From contig PFAG01000007.1 in the NCBI GenBank assembly GCA_002773755.1, positions 1-10,756 of the forward strand: a DNA stretch of 10,756 nucleotides, read 5' to 3'. Of the stretch, positions 1 to 5,887 are shown piece by piece. Numbering within the stretch: the first letter of the stretch is position 1; each line of letters starts with the position of its first letter. This stretch comes from Candidatus Colwellbacteria bacterium CG10_big_fil_rev_8_21_14_0_10_41_28. Its GTDB lineage: Bacteria > Patescibacteriota > Minisyncoccia > UBA6257 > Colwellbacteraceae. Below the pieces are notes generated by a model. That model searched no databases and had not been told where the DNA came from. It saw only the letters and a list, made by a program, of their open reading frames with translations. A program made the position numbers and the translations under genes.

Positions 1-1025
1 AAGGGACTCTCTTTAAGACTAAAAGAGGAGAGAAGAGCATTAAGCCAAAGAGCGTAGATATGCTTGCGAAAACTTTAAGGCCACTGCCTGATAGCTGGTA
101 TGGATTGAAGGATGTTGAGGAGAGATTTAGGAAGAGATATTTGGATTTAATATTAAATGAAGAAGCCAAGGAGACCTTTATCTTAAGGAGCAATTTAGTT
201 AAGCAGATAAGAGAGTTTCTTTGGGAGGAGAGTTTTATGGAAGTTGAGACTCCAATGCTTCAGCCTATTCCAGGAGGAGCTTTAGCTAGGCCATTCAAGA
301 CTAGGCATAATGCCCTAAAGCAGGATTTTTATCTTAGAATCGCTCCAGAGCTTTATCTAAAAAGGCTTCTGGTTGGGGGTATGAATAAGATTTATGAAAT
401 TGGGCGAGTTTTTAGAAATGAGGGTATGGATAGAGAACATAACCCAGAATTTACGATGCTCGAGCTTTATTGGGCATATCAGGACTACGAGGGCCTAATT
501 AAGTTTACTGAGAAGATGCTCAAGCCATTTGTTAAAGAGAAATGGCAAAGGATTAGTTATAGGGATGCATTTAAGAAATATGGAAAGATTGATTTGGATA
601 AGGTTAAAAACAAGGAAGAGATAGATGATGTATTTAAGAGAAAGGTGCGTCCTCATCTTAAAAAGCCAACGATAGTCTATGATTTGCCTAAGGCAATCTC
701 ACCTCTTTCTAAGTCTAAGGCTAGTGAGCCAGAGTTAACAGAAAGATTTCAGTTCATTCTTGAGGGCACGGAGATAGTTAATGGTTTTTCTGAATTGAAT
801 GATCCTATAGACCAAAGAGAGAGAATGGAGTATCAAGAAAAACTGTTTAGAAAAGGCAATGAAGAGGCAAGTCGCTTGGACAAAGACTTCATAGAAGCTT
901 TAGAATATGGAATGCCCCCTGCGGCAGGGTTGGGAATGGGTATAGATAGATTAGTCGCCCTTATTACTAAAAGGGAGTCTCTTAAGGAAACTATTCTTTT
1001 CCCAACATTAAAAAATAAGGAATAA
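1..1025 (+). CDS. lysS: Lysyl-tRNA synthetase, class II (5' end cut by the window)
   Basis: This enzyme activates lysine with ATP and loads it onto tRNA-Lys in the cytoplasm. The window holds 340 codons of the catalytic domain. The frame is open from base 3, and the residues before the first ATG (position 60), including GTLFKTKRGE, already match the family. Position 60 is therefore an internal methionine, not the start. The anticodon-binding OB-fold, roughly the first 150 residues in a typical protein of about 500, lies upstream of the window. Visible motifs are the hinge LAKTLRPLPDSWYGLKDVEE, motif 1 around VETPMLQPIPGGALARPF, motif 2 (FRNEGMDREHNPEFTMLE, about bases 410-465), the lysine-site segment NGFSELNDPIDQRER, and motif 3 GLGMGIDRL near 925-955. 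The segment between motifs 2 and 3 is short compared with E. coli. The gene ends in TAA and serS starts one base later, so the two are probably co-transcribed and translationally coupled. Confidence 0.96.
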   Translation, partial: GTLFKTKRGEKSIKPKSVDMLAKTLRPLPDSWYGLKDVEERFRKRYLDLILNEEAKETFILRSNLVKQIREFLWEESFMEVETPMLQPIPGGALARPFKTRHNALKQDFYLRIAPELYLKRLLVGGMNKIYEIGRVFRNEGMDREHNPEFTMLELYWAYQDYEGLIKFTEKMLKPFVKEKWQRISYRDAFKKYGKIDLDKVKNKEEIDDVFKRKVRPHLKKPTIVYDLPKAISPLSKSKASEPELTERFQFILEGTEIVNGFSELNDPIDQRERMEYQEKLFRKGNEEASRLDKDFIEALEYGMPPAAGLGMGIDRLVALITKRESLKETILFPTLKNKE

Positions 1026-1026
1026 G

Positions 1027-2271
1027 ATGTTAGATCCAAATTTTATTAGAGAGAATAAAGAGGTTGTGGCTAAGGGAGTTCAAAAGAGGGGAGGATCGCA
1101 GTCTTTGACTGAAGATTTTATTAAAACCGATGAGTCCTGGAGAAATCTTATTACTGAGGTTGAGGGATTGAGGGCCGATAAGAATAAGCTTGGGAAGGAT
1201 GACAGAGAAGAGTCAAAAAAACTTAAGGAAAGGATCAAAGAGATAGAGGATAAGCTCAAGGATATTGAGAACAAAAGAATTGAGTTTCTTTCTAAAATTC
1301 CTAATGTGCCGGAAGAGAGAGCTCCTGTTGGTAAAGATGAGGAAGAGAATGTAGCTATAAGAGAGGTTGGTAAGCCAACCAAGTTTTCTTTTGATGCTAA
1401 GAGCTATCTTGATCTTGCCCACAACATGATCGATATAGAGAAAGCTGCTGAGGTGTCTGGGAGTAGGTTCGCATACATTATGGGTGATTTGGTGCTGCTA
1501 GAATTCGCTCTTGTAAGGTTTGTTTTTGATAAGTTAAGTAAATATGGATTTGTCCCAGTGGTTCCCCCAACTTTGATCAAGTCAGATGTGATGAGGAAGA
1601 TGGGTAAGACTAAGTTTATAGAAGAGGGAGATGCTTTCTATGTAAGTGAAGACGATCTCTATTTAGTAGGAACGGCTGAGGATACAATTGGTCCTTTGCA
1701 CATGAACCAAACCTTAGGTAAAGAGGATCTTCCAATTAGATACGTTGGTTTCTCAAGTGCATTTAGAAGAGAGGCAGGATCATATGGAAAAGATGCAGGT
1801 GGAATATTGAGAGTTCACCAATTTGATAAAGTTGAGATGTTCTCTTTTACTGAACCAACGAAATCTATTGAAGAGAATGACTTTTTGCTAGAGAGGCAAG
1901 AAGATATTATGAAAGATTTAGGCCTTCCTTATCAGGTTGTTCATATTTGTACTGGAGATATGGGCTTTACGGCGACTAACCAGTTTGATATTGAGACTTG
2001 GATACCAAGTGAGGGGAGATATAGAGAGACTCATTCTTGTTCAAATACAACAGATTACCAAGCAAGGGGGCTTAATATTAAGTTCAACCCTGGAGATGGT
2101 GAGAAAACAGAGTATGTCCACATGCTTAACGCAACCGGTCTTGCTATAGGAAGAACTCTAATAGCTATTATTGAGAATTATCAGACTAAAGATGGAAATA
2201 TAATGGTGCCTAGGGCCCTAAAGAAGTATGTTGGTAAAAAAGAGATCAAAGGCCTACAGGCTTCTAACTAA
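1027..2271 (+). CDS. serS: Seryl-tRNA synthetase
   Basis: Cytoplasmic enzyme that loads serine onto tRNA-Ser (and tRNA-Sec where present). The 414-residue length is normal for the family. Residues about 1-100 form the charged helical tRNA-binding arm (a long coiled coil at roughly 38-90). The class II catalytic core follows: the serine-site segment LVGTAEDTIGPLH (213-225), motif 2 FRREAGSYGKDAGGILRVHQ (246-265), the SCSNTTDYQARG segment (337-348), and motif 3 with GLAIGRTLIAIIENYQ (371-386). The serine-site segment differs from the common TAEVPL or TSEIPL wording, and GLAIGRT is the expected GLAVGRT variant. The start follows the lysS stop by one base, with AAGGA (1017-1021) five bases upstream as a ribosome-binding site. 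The last 44 bases overlap the ftsQ-like gene in another frame. Recognition is firm; the variant serine-site wording is presumably lineage-specific. Confidence 0.97.
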   Translation: MLDPNFIRENKEVVAKGVQKRGGSQSLTEDFIKTDESWRNLITEVEGLRADKNKLGKDDREESKKLKERIKEIEDKLKDIENKRIEFLSKIPNVPEERAPVGKDEEENVAIREVGKPTKFSFDAKSYLDLAHNMIDIEKAAEVSGSRFAYIMGDLVLLEFALVRFVFDKLSKYGFVPVVPPTLIKSDVMRKMGKTKFIEEGDAFYVSEDDLYLVGTAEDTIGPLHMNQTLGKEDLPIRYVGFSSAFRREAGSYGKDAGGILRVHQFDKVEMFSFTEPTKSIEENDFLLERQEDIMKDLGLPYQVVHICTGDMGFTATNQFDIETWIPSEGRYRETHSCSNTTDYQARGLNIKFNPGDGEKTEYVHMLNATGLAIGRTLIAIIENYQTKDGNIMVPRALKKYVGKKEIKGLQASN

Positions 2272-2950
2272 AATAGCTTTTTTATCCTCTTTGGTTTTGC
2301 TAATAGGAGGTCTAATTTATCTATTCTTTTTCTCCGATATATTTAAGATTAAAAGTATCGAGGTTGAGGGCAGAGAATTGGCTCCCGATGTTGATCTTGG
2401 TGAGGTTGGAGAAAATATTCTATTTTGGAAGTTGAATCAGGATAATTTGCCATCCCTAGTTGAAAGCGTAGAGGTTGATAAAAAGTATTGGGATGGGAGC
2501 GTTTTAGTTACCTTCAATGAGCGAGAAAAATACCTTATATGGTGCTATGAGATTGATAGAAGTTGTTATTGGGTTGATAGGGATGGATTGCTGTTTTCTG
2601 GTGCTCCTGATTTAAGGGGTCCGTTGGTTTTCAAAATAGTTAGAGATCAGAAAGCGAGCCCTGTTCAGATTGGAGAGCAGGTTATACCTAATAAGATGTA
2701 TGTGAATCTAGTAGCCGCTTTTGATTTTCTAGATAGGTACAATATTTCTGTAAATGAATTCGTTATAGAAGACATAGCTAGAAGAGAGGCTGTTGCTAGG
2801 GTTGCTGGAGATAAAGATATATATTTCAGCTTGACTGAGAACCCTGATTTTGGAGGGAGTGTCGTTAACTCTTTGAAGAAGTCTGGCGAGTGGAATCTAA
2901 TTAGATATCTGGACCTAAGGGTTCCAGACAGAGCTTATTACAGTTTGTAG
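2228..2950 (+). CDS. ftsQ: FtsQ/DivIB-like cell-division protein
   Basis: A 240-residue protein with the FtsQ/DivIB layout. It has a short basic cytoplasmic N-terminus (KKRSK), one membrane helix at about residues 14-36, a POTRA-like domain at about 38-100 (FKIKSIEVEGRE onward), and a beta domain with the family hallmark WVDRDGLLF (115-123). It ends in YLDLRVPDRAYY, matching the usual DLRY...YY ending of FtsQ. Family members sit in the membrane and link early and late divisome proteins (FtsB, FtsL, FtsW, FtsI). Two cysteines, C106 and C113, flank a strand in the extracytoplasmic part and could form a disulfide; this is inference. The start lies 44 bases inside serS with no clear ribosome-binding site, so expression probably relies on coupling to serS. 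Unusually, it sits behind aminoacyl-tRNA synthetase genes, not in a mur/ftsA/ftsZ cluster. Overall similarity is weak outside the hallmarks, so the family call is likely but not certain. Confidence 0.75.
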   Translation: MLVKKRSKAYRLLTKIAFLSSLVLLIGGLIYLFFFSDIFKIKSIEVEGRELAPDVDLGEVGENILFWKLNQDNLPSLVESVEVDKKYWDGSVLVTFNEREKYLIWCYEIDRSCYWVDRDGLLFSGAPDLRGPLVFKIVRDQKASPVQIGEQVIPNKMYVNLVAAFDFLDRYNISVNEFVIEDIARREAVARVAGDKDIYFSLTENPDFGGSVVNSLKKSGEWNLIRYLDLRVPDRAYYSL

Positions 2951-4734
2951 ATAAAGATTGTTTTACCAACTATGGCGTAAGGAGAATGTGGGTTTTCCAA
3001 CCAACTATAGCTATCTTGCGGAGGTCTTGTGTATCCAGGAGCTGTTGGGTTAACAGAGTTCTGAATGTGATTGATTGAGACGGCTAACCAATCTATATTC
3101 TCTAGCTTAGGGTTTCCCTTAGCAGAGTGCCAGGATACGAATTTATCACCGATATAATATTCTGGAGAGCTTGCGCCAAAGAAGTCTAAGGCAATTTTAT
3201 CTATACCCTCTCTCTCTAAGAATGGCTCTAGCTTTTTCATATCTTGCCCCCAGTCATAGTTTGAGTCCGTCGCATATTGCCATCCGTTATCTATACCAAC
3301 GATTTCGTTGTAGTAGGGAAGATAATTTGGGTATATAAGAAGCGATCCAGCAACAAACCAGATCATGAGGAAGCTGATTAAAGCGATTTTAATATTCTTA
3401 TTGTAGAAACTTTCTTGAGTACAGGTTTTTATGCCCCTGAAGGTTAGGATGTATATAAGTGGAATGATTGGGATTAAATGCCTCACCCCTATATTAAGTG
3501 GGCTTGAGACGCTGTAGGCCACATATATAAGTATGAAGAGTAGGGCCGAGACTTCATATGTATTGGTCTTTAAGTAATCTAGAAATCTAGTTTTTCTTTT
3601 CTTAATTCCTTTTATCCCAGAGTAGATTCCATAATAAAGGGCATAGATAATCATAATAAGTAGAGGGATAGGTTCTTTTAGGATATATACGGTTGGGAAG
3701 TAGGTCGGATTACCAAGATTGTAAACCTGTCCCATGAAGTAGGACGTGTTTCCTCCACTAGATCTTTGAATAACCATAAGTAGCCCTAAGGCATATTGGG
3801 AGAGAGGTCTAATAAGCGGCTTATCTGCACCCCAAAGAGTTAACCTTGCTAGACAATCTACTGGCCCACATGGGCCGTCCTCAAGATCTCCTAGTATATA
3901 ACTGGTGTCCGCTAGCTGCTTTTCTGGGGGATAGCCAGCTGTTGTTAGGAGATAGGCTGGATAAATAACTATAGCCCCAATCATAAATATGAGGATTAAT
4001 TCTCCGAATCCTGAGAAGAACTTTTTAGATATAGAGGAGAGAGATCTCCCCTTATTCTTAAGGATATCTATGAATAGATATATAAGGATTAGGAATATAA
4101 AATGGCCAACTAAGATAGCAGATGAGAATTTCATTAATTGGGCTATACCAAAAGTTATTCCTGCGTAGATAAGATTCTTTTTTGTAGGTGAGACTATGTA
4201 TCTGGTAAAGAAGTATAGTGATAGGATTATTCCAAAAGCTGCTCCGACATCTGTTGTCACATAATGTCCGTGAGCCAAGATATTTGGGGTAAATGCAGTT
4301 GCTGCTGTTGGGAGGAGGGCCCACCACTGTCCCATAATCTCTTTTGACCACAGATATATAAGAAAAGTTAAACCTAGAGCTAAAAGAATGGGGAAAAGTC
4401 TTGACCAGAATATGATTGCATCCGCATCGTTACCGCTTTCATATAGGAATAGGCGACCCATATCCCACTGGGCGTTAGTCTCATTTTGCCAGTATGTTGA
4501 TTCTGTTGGGAAGTCGAGGTCCATAAATAGCAGAGGAGTGGCTGCTAGGAGTTTGATAATAGGAGGGTGCTCTGGATTCAATCTATAATCTAAATACTTT
4601 GCATATCCATACCCTGATGGTATGTGTGCGAGTTCATCCATAGTGGCAGCCTCATTGAAAGAGGAACCAATCATAAGAAGGGATGAGGAGATTAGAATAA
4701 GCCCCAGTATAACTTTCGGAATTTGAGCCTTCAT
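2938..4734 (-). CDS. Polytopic GT-C (GT39/ArnT/PMT-like) glycosyltransferase
   Basis: A 598-residue membrane protein with about ten or more hydrophobic helices. It resembles phospholipid-carrier-dependent glycosyltransferases of family 39, which move a sugar from polyprenyl-phosphate to an acceptor on the outer face of the membrane. The first helix (about 6-25) is followed by TMDELAHIPSGYGY, whose Asp33-Glu34 fall where GT-C enzymes carry their catalytic acidic residue in the first outer loop. Then come NPEHPP (53-58), SRLF (111-114) and HYVTTD (157-162), all typical of this group. The C-terminal soluble part carries NYDWGQD (492-498), a recurrent signature in bacterial GT39-like proteins, followed by a small alpha/beta region. 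Substrate and acceptor cannot be read from the sequence; a glycoprotein, glycolipid or cell-surface polymer is possible. The gene is alone on its strand, meets ftsQ tail to tail with a 13-base overlap, and has no clear ribosome-binding site before its ATG. Confidence 0.85.
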   Translation of the reverse strand: MKAQIPKVILGLILISSSLLMIGSSFNEAATMDELAHIPSGYGYAKYLDYRLNPEHPPIIKLLAATPLLFMDLDFPTESTYWQNETNAQWDMGRLFLYESGNDADAIIFWSRLFPILLALGLTFLIYLWSKEIMGQWWALLPTAATAFTPNILAHGHYVTTDVGAAFGIILSLYFFTRYIVSPTKKNLIYAGITFGIAQLMKFSSAILVGHFIFLILIYLFIDILKNKGRSLSSISKKFFSGFGELILIFMIGAIVIYPAYLLTTAGYPPEKQLADTSYILGDLEDGPCGPVDCLARLTLWGADKPLIRPLSQYALGLLMVIQRSSGGNTSYFMGQVYNLGNPTYFPTVYILKEPIPLLIMIIYALYYGIYSGIKGIKKRKTRFLDYLKTNTYEVSALLFILIYVAYSVSSPLNIGVRHLIPIIPLIYILTFRGIKTCTQESFYNKNIKIALISFLMIWFVAGSLLIYPNYLPYYNEIVGIDNGWQYATDSNYDWGQDMKKLEPFLEREGIDKIALDFFGASSPEYYIGDKFVSWHSAKGNPKLENIDWLAVSINHIQNSVNPTAPGYTRPPQDSYSWLENPHSPYAIVGKTIFIYKL

Positions 4735-4754
4735 TATAGTAAAATTATATCACT
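4735..4754. promoter_or_regulatory. Twenty-base divergent promoter region
   Basis: This is the whole gap between two divergent start codons. On the minus strand a perfect TATAAT (4749-4744) lies nine bases before the glycosyltransferase ATG, so transcription should begin two or three bases from the start codon. Its -35 match is poor. On the plus strand TTGAGC (4723-4728, inside the neighbouring gene), a 17-base spacer and TATATC (4746-4751) give a weak promoter for the 4755 gene that would start at or next to its ATG. There is no room for a ribosome-binding site on either side, which points to leaderless or nearly leaderless mRNAs. The minus -10 is well supported; the plus promoter is a guess. 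Confidence 0.5.
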
Positions 4755-5057
4755 ATGAGAGAAATAGTTTGGACAAAGCATGCCGAGTATAAGATGAGAG
4801 AATATAGGCTCTCAGAGAGCAGAATTAGGAGGATAATAAAGACCCCTGCGCGTATCGAGGAGGGGATTGCCGAGAATACAATTGCTCTAATGCAGCCTAA
4901 TGGTAGGGGCAAGGGAGAGCATGAGATATGGGTTATGGTCTCAGATGCCGATGATAAGAGAAAGGTGGTCTCTGCTTGGAGATATCCCGGAAGGACGAAA
5001 GAGGGTGAAGCCTTGCCAAAGGCAATACTAGACGAGTTTAATAAGATTACTCTCTAA
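4755..5057 (+). CDS. Small DUF4258-like protein of unknown function
   Basis: A 100-residue soluble protein. It opens with WTKHAEYKMREYRLSESRIR, the 'H-A-x-x-K/R-M-x-E/Q-x-x-(I/L)-S' pattern seen at the start of DUF4258 and similar small proteins, followed by a helix-rich IIKTPARIEEG segment. The second half has a strand-like EIWVMVSDADDKRKVVSAWR and then the motif YPGRTKEGEALP. Some proteins with this overall shape belong to toxin-antitoxin-like folds, but no antitoxin-like partner is visible here. The gene is single, divergent from the glycosyltransferase and convergent with tspO, so a toxin role is not supported. My impression is that close relatives occur widely in Patescibacteria genomes; this comes from memory and is not checked. 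The ATG is probably used without a leader. It ends in TAA, overlapping the tspO stop by four bases. The coding call is good; the function is unknown. Confidence 0.7.
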   Translation: MREIVWTKHAEYKMREYRLSESRIRRIIKTPARIEEGIAENTIALMQPNGRGKGEHEIWVMVSDADDKRKVVSAWRYPGRTKEGEALPKAILDEFNKITL

Positions 5058-5458
5058 AGATTCATTAGAGTGATCGTCAACTGTAAAACAGTTGCGAATG
5101 ATCCCCACAAGAGATAGGGGAGAAGAAGCAGAAAGTTTATCTTAGACTTCTTAAAGAATTCCCACTCTAGACAAGCTAGGGTTCCCAAAACTATCAATAT
5201 ATCTACAAAAACAAGAATATTGTTTTTTGTTCCAAGAAGGATTGGGGTAAAAGCAAAATTAGCTAATAGGTTAAGAAAATAGATTAGAATCACATTTTTA
5301 TCTAACCTGCCCTTTTTCCATAGGTATAGAGCGTAGATGAAGGATATTAGAATTAGGGGATATATTATTCCCCAAGCAATACCAAAGGCCCATTCAGGTG
5401 GTGCAAAGGATGGTTTATCTAGCATTTGATACCAGGGTTGGTAGTCATATTCATTCAT
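5054..5458 (-). CDS. tspO: TspO/MBR family membrane protein lacking helix 1
   Basis: A 134-residue tryptophan-rich sensory protein (TspO/peripheral benzodiazepine receptor family). Members bind tetrapyrroles or cholesterol-like ligands and are linked to stress responses, but the physiological job is debated. Family signatures are clear: WYQMLDKPSFAPPEWAF (9-25), an Asn-rich helix LNLLANFAFTPILL (62-75), D86 in the next helix, and PYLLWGSFATVLQ (114-126). Four membrane helices are visible, at about 24-47, 55-76, 79-98 and 107-131. Typical TspO has five helices and about 150-160 residues, with helix 1 before the WY..L.KP motif. Here only eight residues precede it, and upstream the frame closes at a stop (5489-5491) with no hydrophobic stretch. 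A strong promoter points exactly at this ATG, so the short form looks genuine. It is a single gene. Confidence 0.88.
   Translation of the reverse strand: MNEYDYQPWYQMLDKPSFAPPEWAFGIAWGIIYPLILISFIYALYLWKKGRLDKNVILIYFLNLLANFAFTPILLGTKNNILVFVDILIVLGTLACLEWEFFKKSKINFLLLLPYLLWGSFATVLQLTITLMNL
5072..5103. repeat. Inverted repeat just after the 4755 gene, inside the 3' end of tspO
   Basis: The perfect arms CAACTGT (5078-5084) and ACAGTTG (5088-5094) enclose AAA. Outer arms GATCGT (5072-5077) and ATGATC (5098-5103) extend the stem to 13 pairs, one of them G-T, across a three-base bulge. It begins 14 bases after the stop of the 4755 gene, where a 3' end would be expected. No T-run follows on either strand, so it is not a standard intrinsic terminator. 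It may protect the mRNA end, or it may be a by-product of the tspO coding sequence. Confidence 0.4.
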
Positions 5459-5464
5459 ACATTT

Positions 5465-5493
5465 ATTATACCTCAGATTGACTAATCTCTAAA
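5465..5493 (-). promoter_or_regulatory. Leaderless promoter of tspO
   Basis: Read on the minus strand: TTTAGA (5493-5488, four of six matches to the -35 consensus), a 17-base spacer, a perfect TATAAT (5470-5465), then six bases and the tspO ATG. Transcription would normally begin about seven bases after the -10, which is the A of the ATG. No ribosome-binding site is present, consistent with a leaderless message. Confidence 0.7.
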
Positions 5494-5506
5494 AGAATGG
5501 TTTATT
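5478..5506 (+). promoter_or_regulatory. Promoter of the 5535 small membrane-protein gene
   Basis: TTGACT (5478-5483, five of six matches to the -35 consensus), a 17-base spacer and TTTATT (5501-5506, four of six), preceded by TG at 5498-5499 as in an extended -10. The predicted start near 5513 gives a leader of about 22 bases that holds the strong ribosome-binding site. It overlaps the opposing tspO promoter, and an AGATT-N4-AATCT inverted repeat (5475-5488) lies between and across the two. Confidence 0.5.
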
Positions 5507-5524
5507 CTATTCACGGTTCTTTAT

Positions 5525-5531
5525 GGGAGGT
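5525..5531 (+). promoter_or_regulatory. Strong ribosome-binding site that sets the start at 5535
   Basis: GGGAGGT ends three bases before the ATG at 5535; its GGAGG core ends four bases before. A longer frame from the ATG at 5523 would put this site inside the coding region with nothing upstream of its own start, so 5535 is preferred. Most other genes in the window have weak or no such site. Confidence 0.7.
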
Positions 5532-5534
5532 ATC

Positions 5535-5798
5535 ATGCTTGATTTTGGTGACTTGGCAAGAAATCACTGGGAGGAGAAGAGCAATGCGGTTTCGATCGGG
5601 GAGGAGATCTTTCTCAAGTCTCTCGTCTCCGCCGCAGTGACGTTCATCCTGCACGTCCTTTGGGTCGTGTTCGATGAGCGGGCCAGCCTTCACTGGAGCT
5701 GGTTCTTCATTTTCTGGGGAGGGTGGCTTCTGGTCTTCACTTTTGTGGAGGCGGTTACCAGAAGGAGTGAGAAGAAACTTCTCGATCGGTCAGACTGA
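5535..5798 (+). CDS. Small two-helix membrane protein of foreign-looking composition
   Basis: An 87-residue protein that I do not recognise. An acidic and charged N-terminus (about 1-25) is followed by two membrane helices, at about 27-47 and 55-73. A short hydrophilic loop (FDERASLHW) separates them, and the tail is basic (TRRSEKKLLDR). The second helix is tryptophan-rich (HWSWFFIFWGGWLLVF). The layout recalls small '2TM'-type domains, but no motif supports a named family. Composition is unlike its neighbours: I count 70 G+C in the 120 bases 5581-5700, against 24 in the 60 bases 6301-6360 of uvrB. Codons such as CTC, GTC, GCG and TCG are common. It is the only gene here that ends in TGA, and it has its own promoter, strong ribosome-binding site and terminator. 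It therefore looks like an independent unit, possibly acquired by transfer. Function unknown. Confidence 0.72.
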   Translation: MLDFGDLARNHWEEKSNAVSIGEEIFLKSLVSAAVTFILHVLWVVFDERASLHWSWFFIFWGGWLLVFTFVEAVTRRSEKKLLDRSD

Positions 5799-5799
5799 G

Positions 5800-5844
5800 G
5801 CTCCGGAGCACAAGGGCTTTGTGTAACGGAGCTTTTGTGTTTTT
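5800..5844 (+). terminator. Intrinsic terminator after the 5535 gene
   Basis: A two-part stem starts two bases after the TGA. Outer arms GCTCCG (5800-5805) and CGGAGC (5827-5832) and inner arms CACAA (5809-5813) and TTGTG (5819-5823) are separated by a three-by-three internal loop. TTTTGTGTTTTT (5833-5844) follows. This is a standard Rho-independent terminator. It separates the small gene from the uvr cluster. Confidence 0.85.
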
Positions 5845-5848
5845 ATGC

Positions 5849-5887
5849 TTGCCACTTTGGATACTATATATGTAAACTGTTTATATA
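5849..5887 (+). promoter_or_regulatory. uvrB promoter with a palindromic operator-like site
   Basis: TTGCCA (5849-5854, five of six matches to the -35 consensus) is followed after 16 bases by TGTAAA (5871-5876, four of six), or after 18 by TAAACT, as possible -10 elements. Centred on base 5878 is a near-perfect 19-base palindrome, TATGTAAACTGTTTATATA (5869-5887), with eight of nine base pairs matching. It covers the likely -10 and start region, where a repressor would bind. It fits neither the E. coli LexA box (CTGT-N8-ACAG) nor the Bacillus type (GAAC-N4-GTTC). The palindrome is seen directly; its role as an operator is inference. Confidence 0.45.

Noticed and set aside
60..62. ATG at 60 as the start of lysS
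   Set aside because: The frame is open upstream to the window edge and those residues match LysRS, so the gene is simply cut by the window.
1080..1422. Antisense open frames across serS
   Set aside because: They are low-complexity serine- and leucine-rich products of purine-rich coiled-coil codons read backwards, with no motif or start signal.
4755..5458. Toxin-antitoxin pair formed by the small protein and its neighbour
   Set aside because: The neighbour is a convergent TspO membrane protein, and no short DNA-binding antitoxin frame is present.
5523..5534. ATG at 5523 as the start of the small membrane protein
   Set aside because: It has no ribosome-binding site, while GGGAGGT lies at the right distance before the ATG at 5535.
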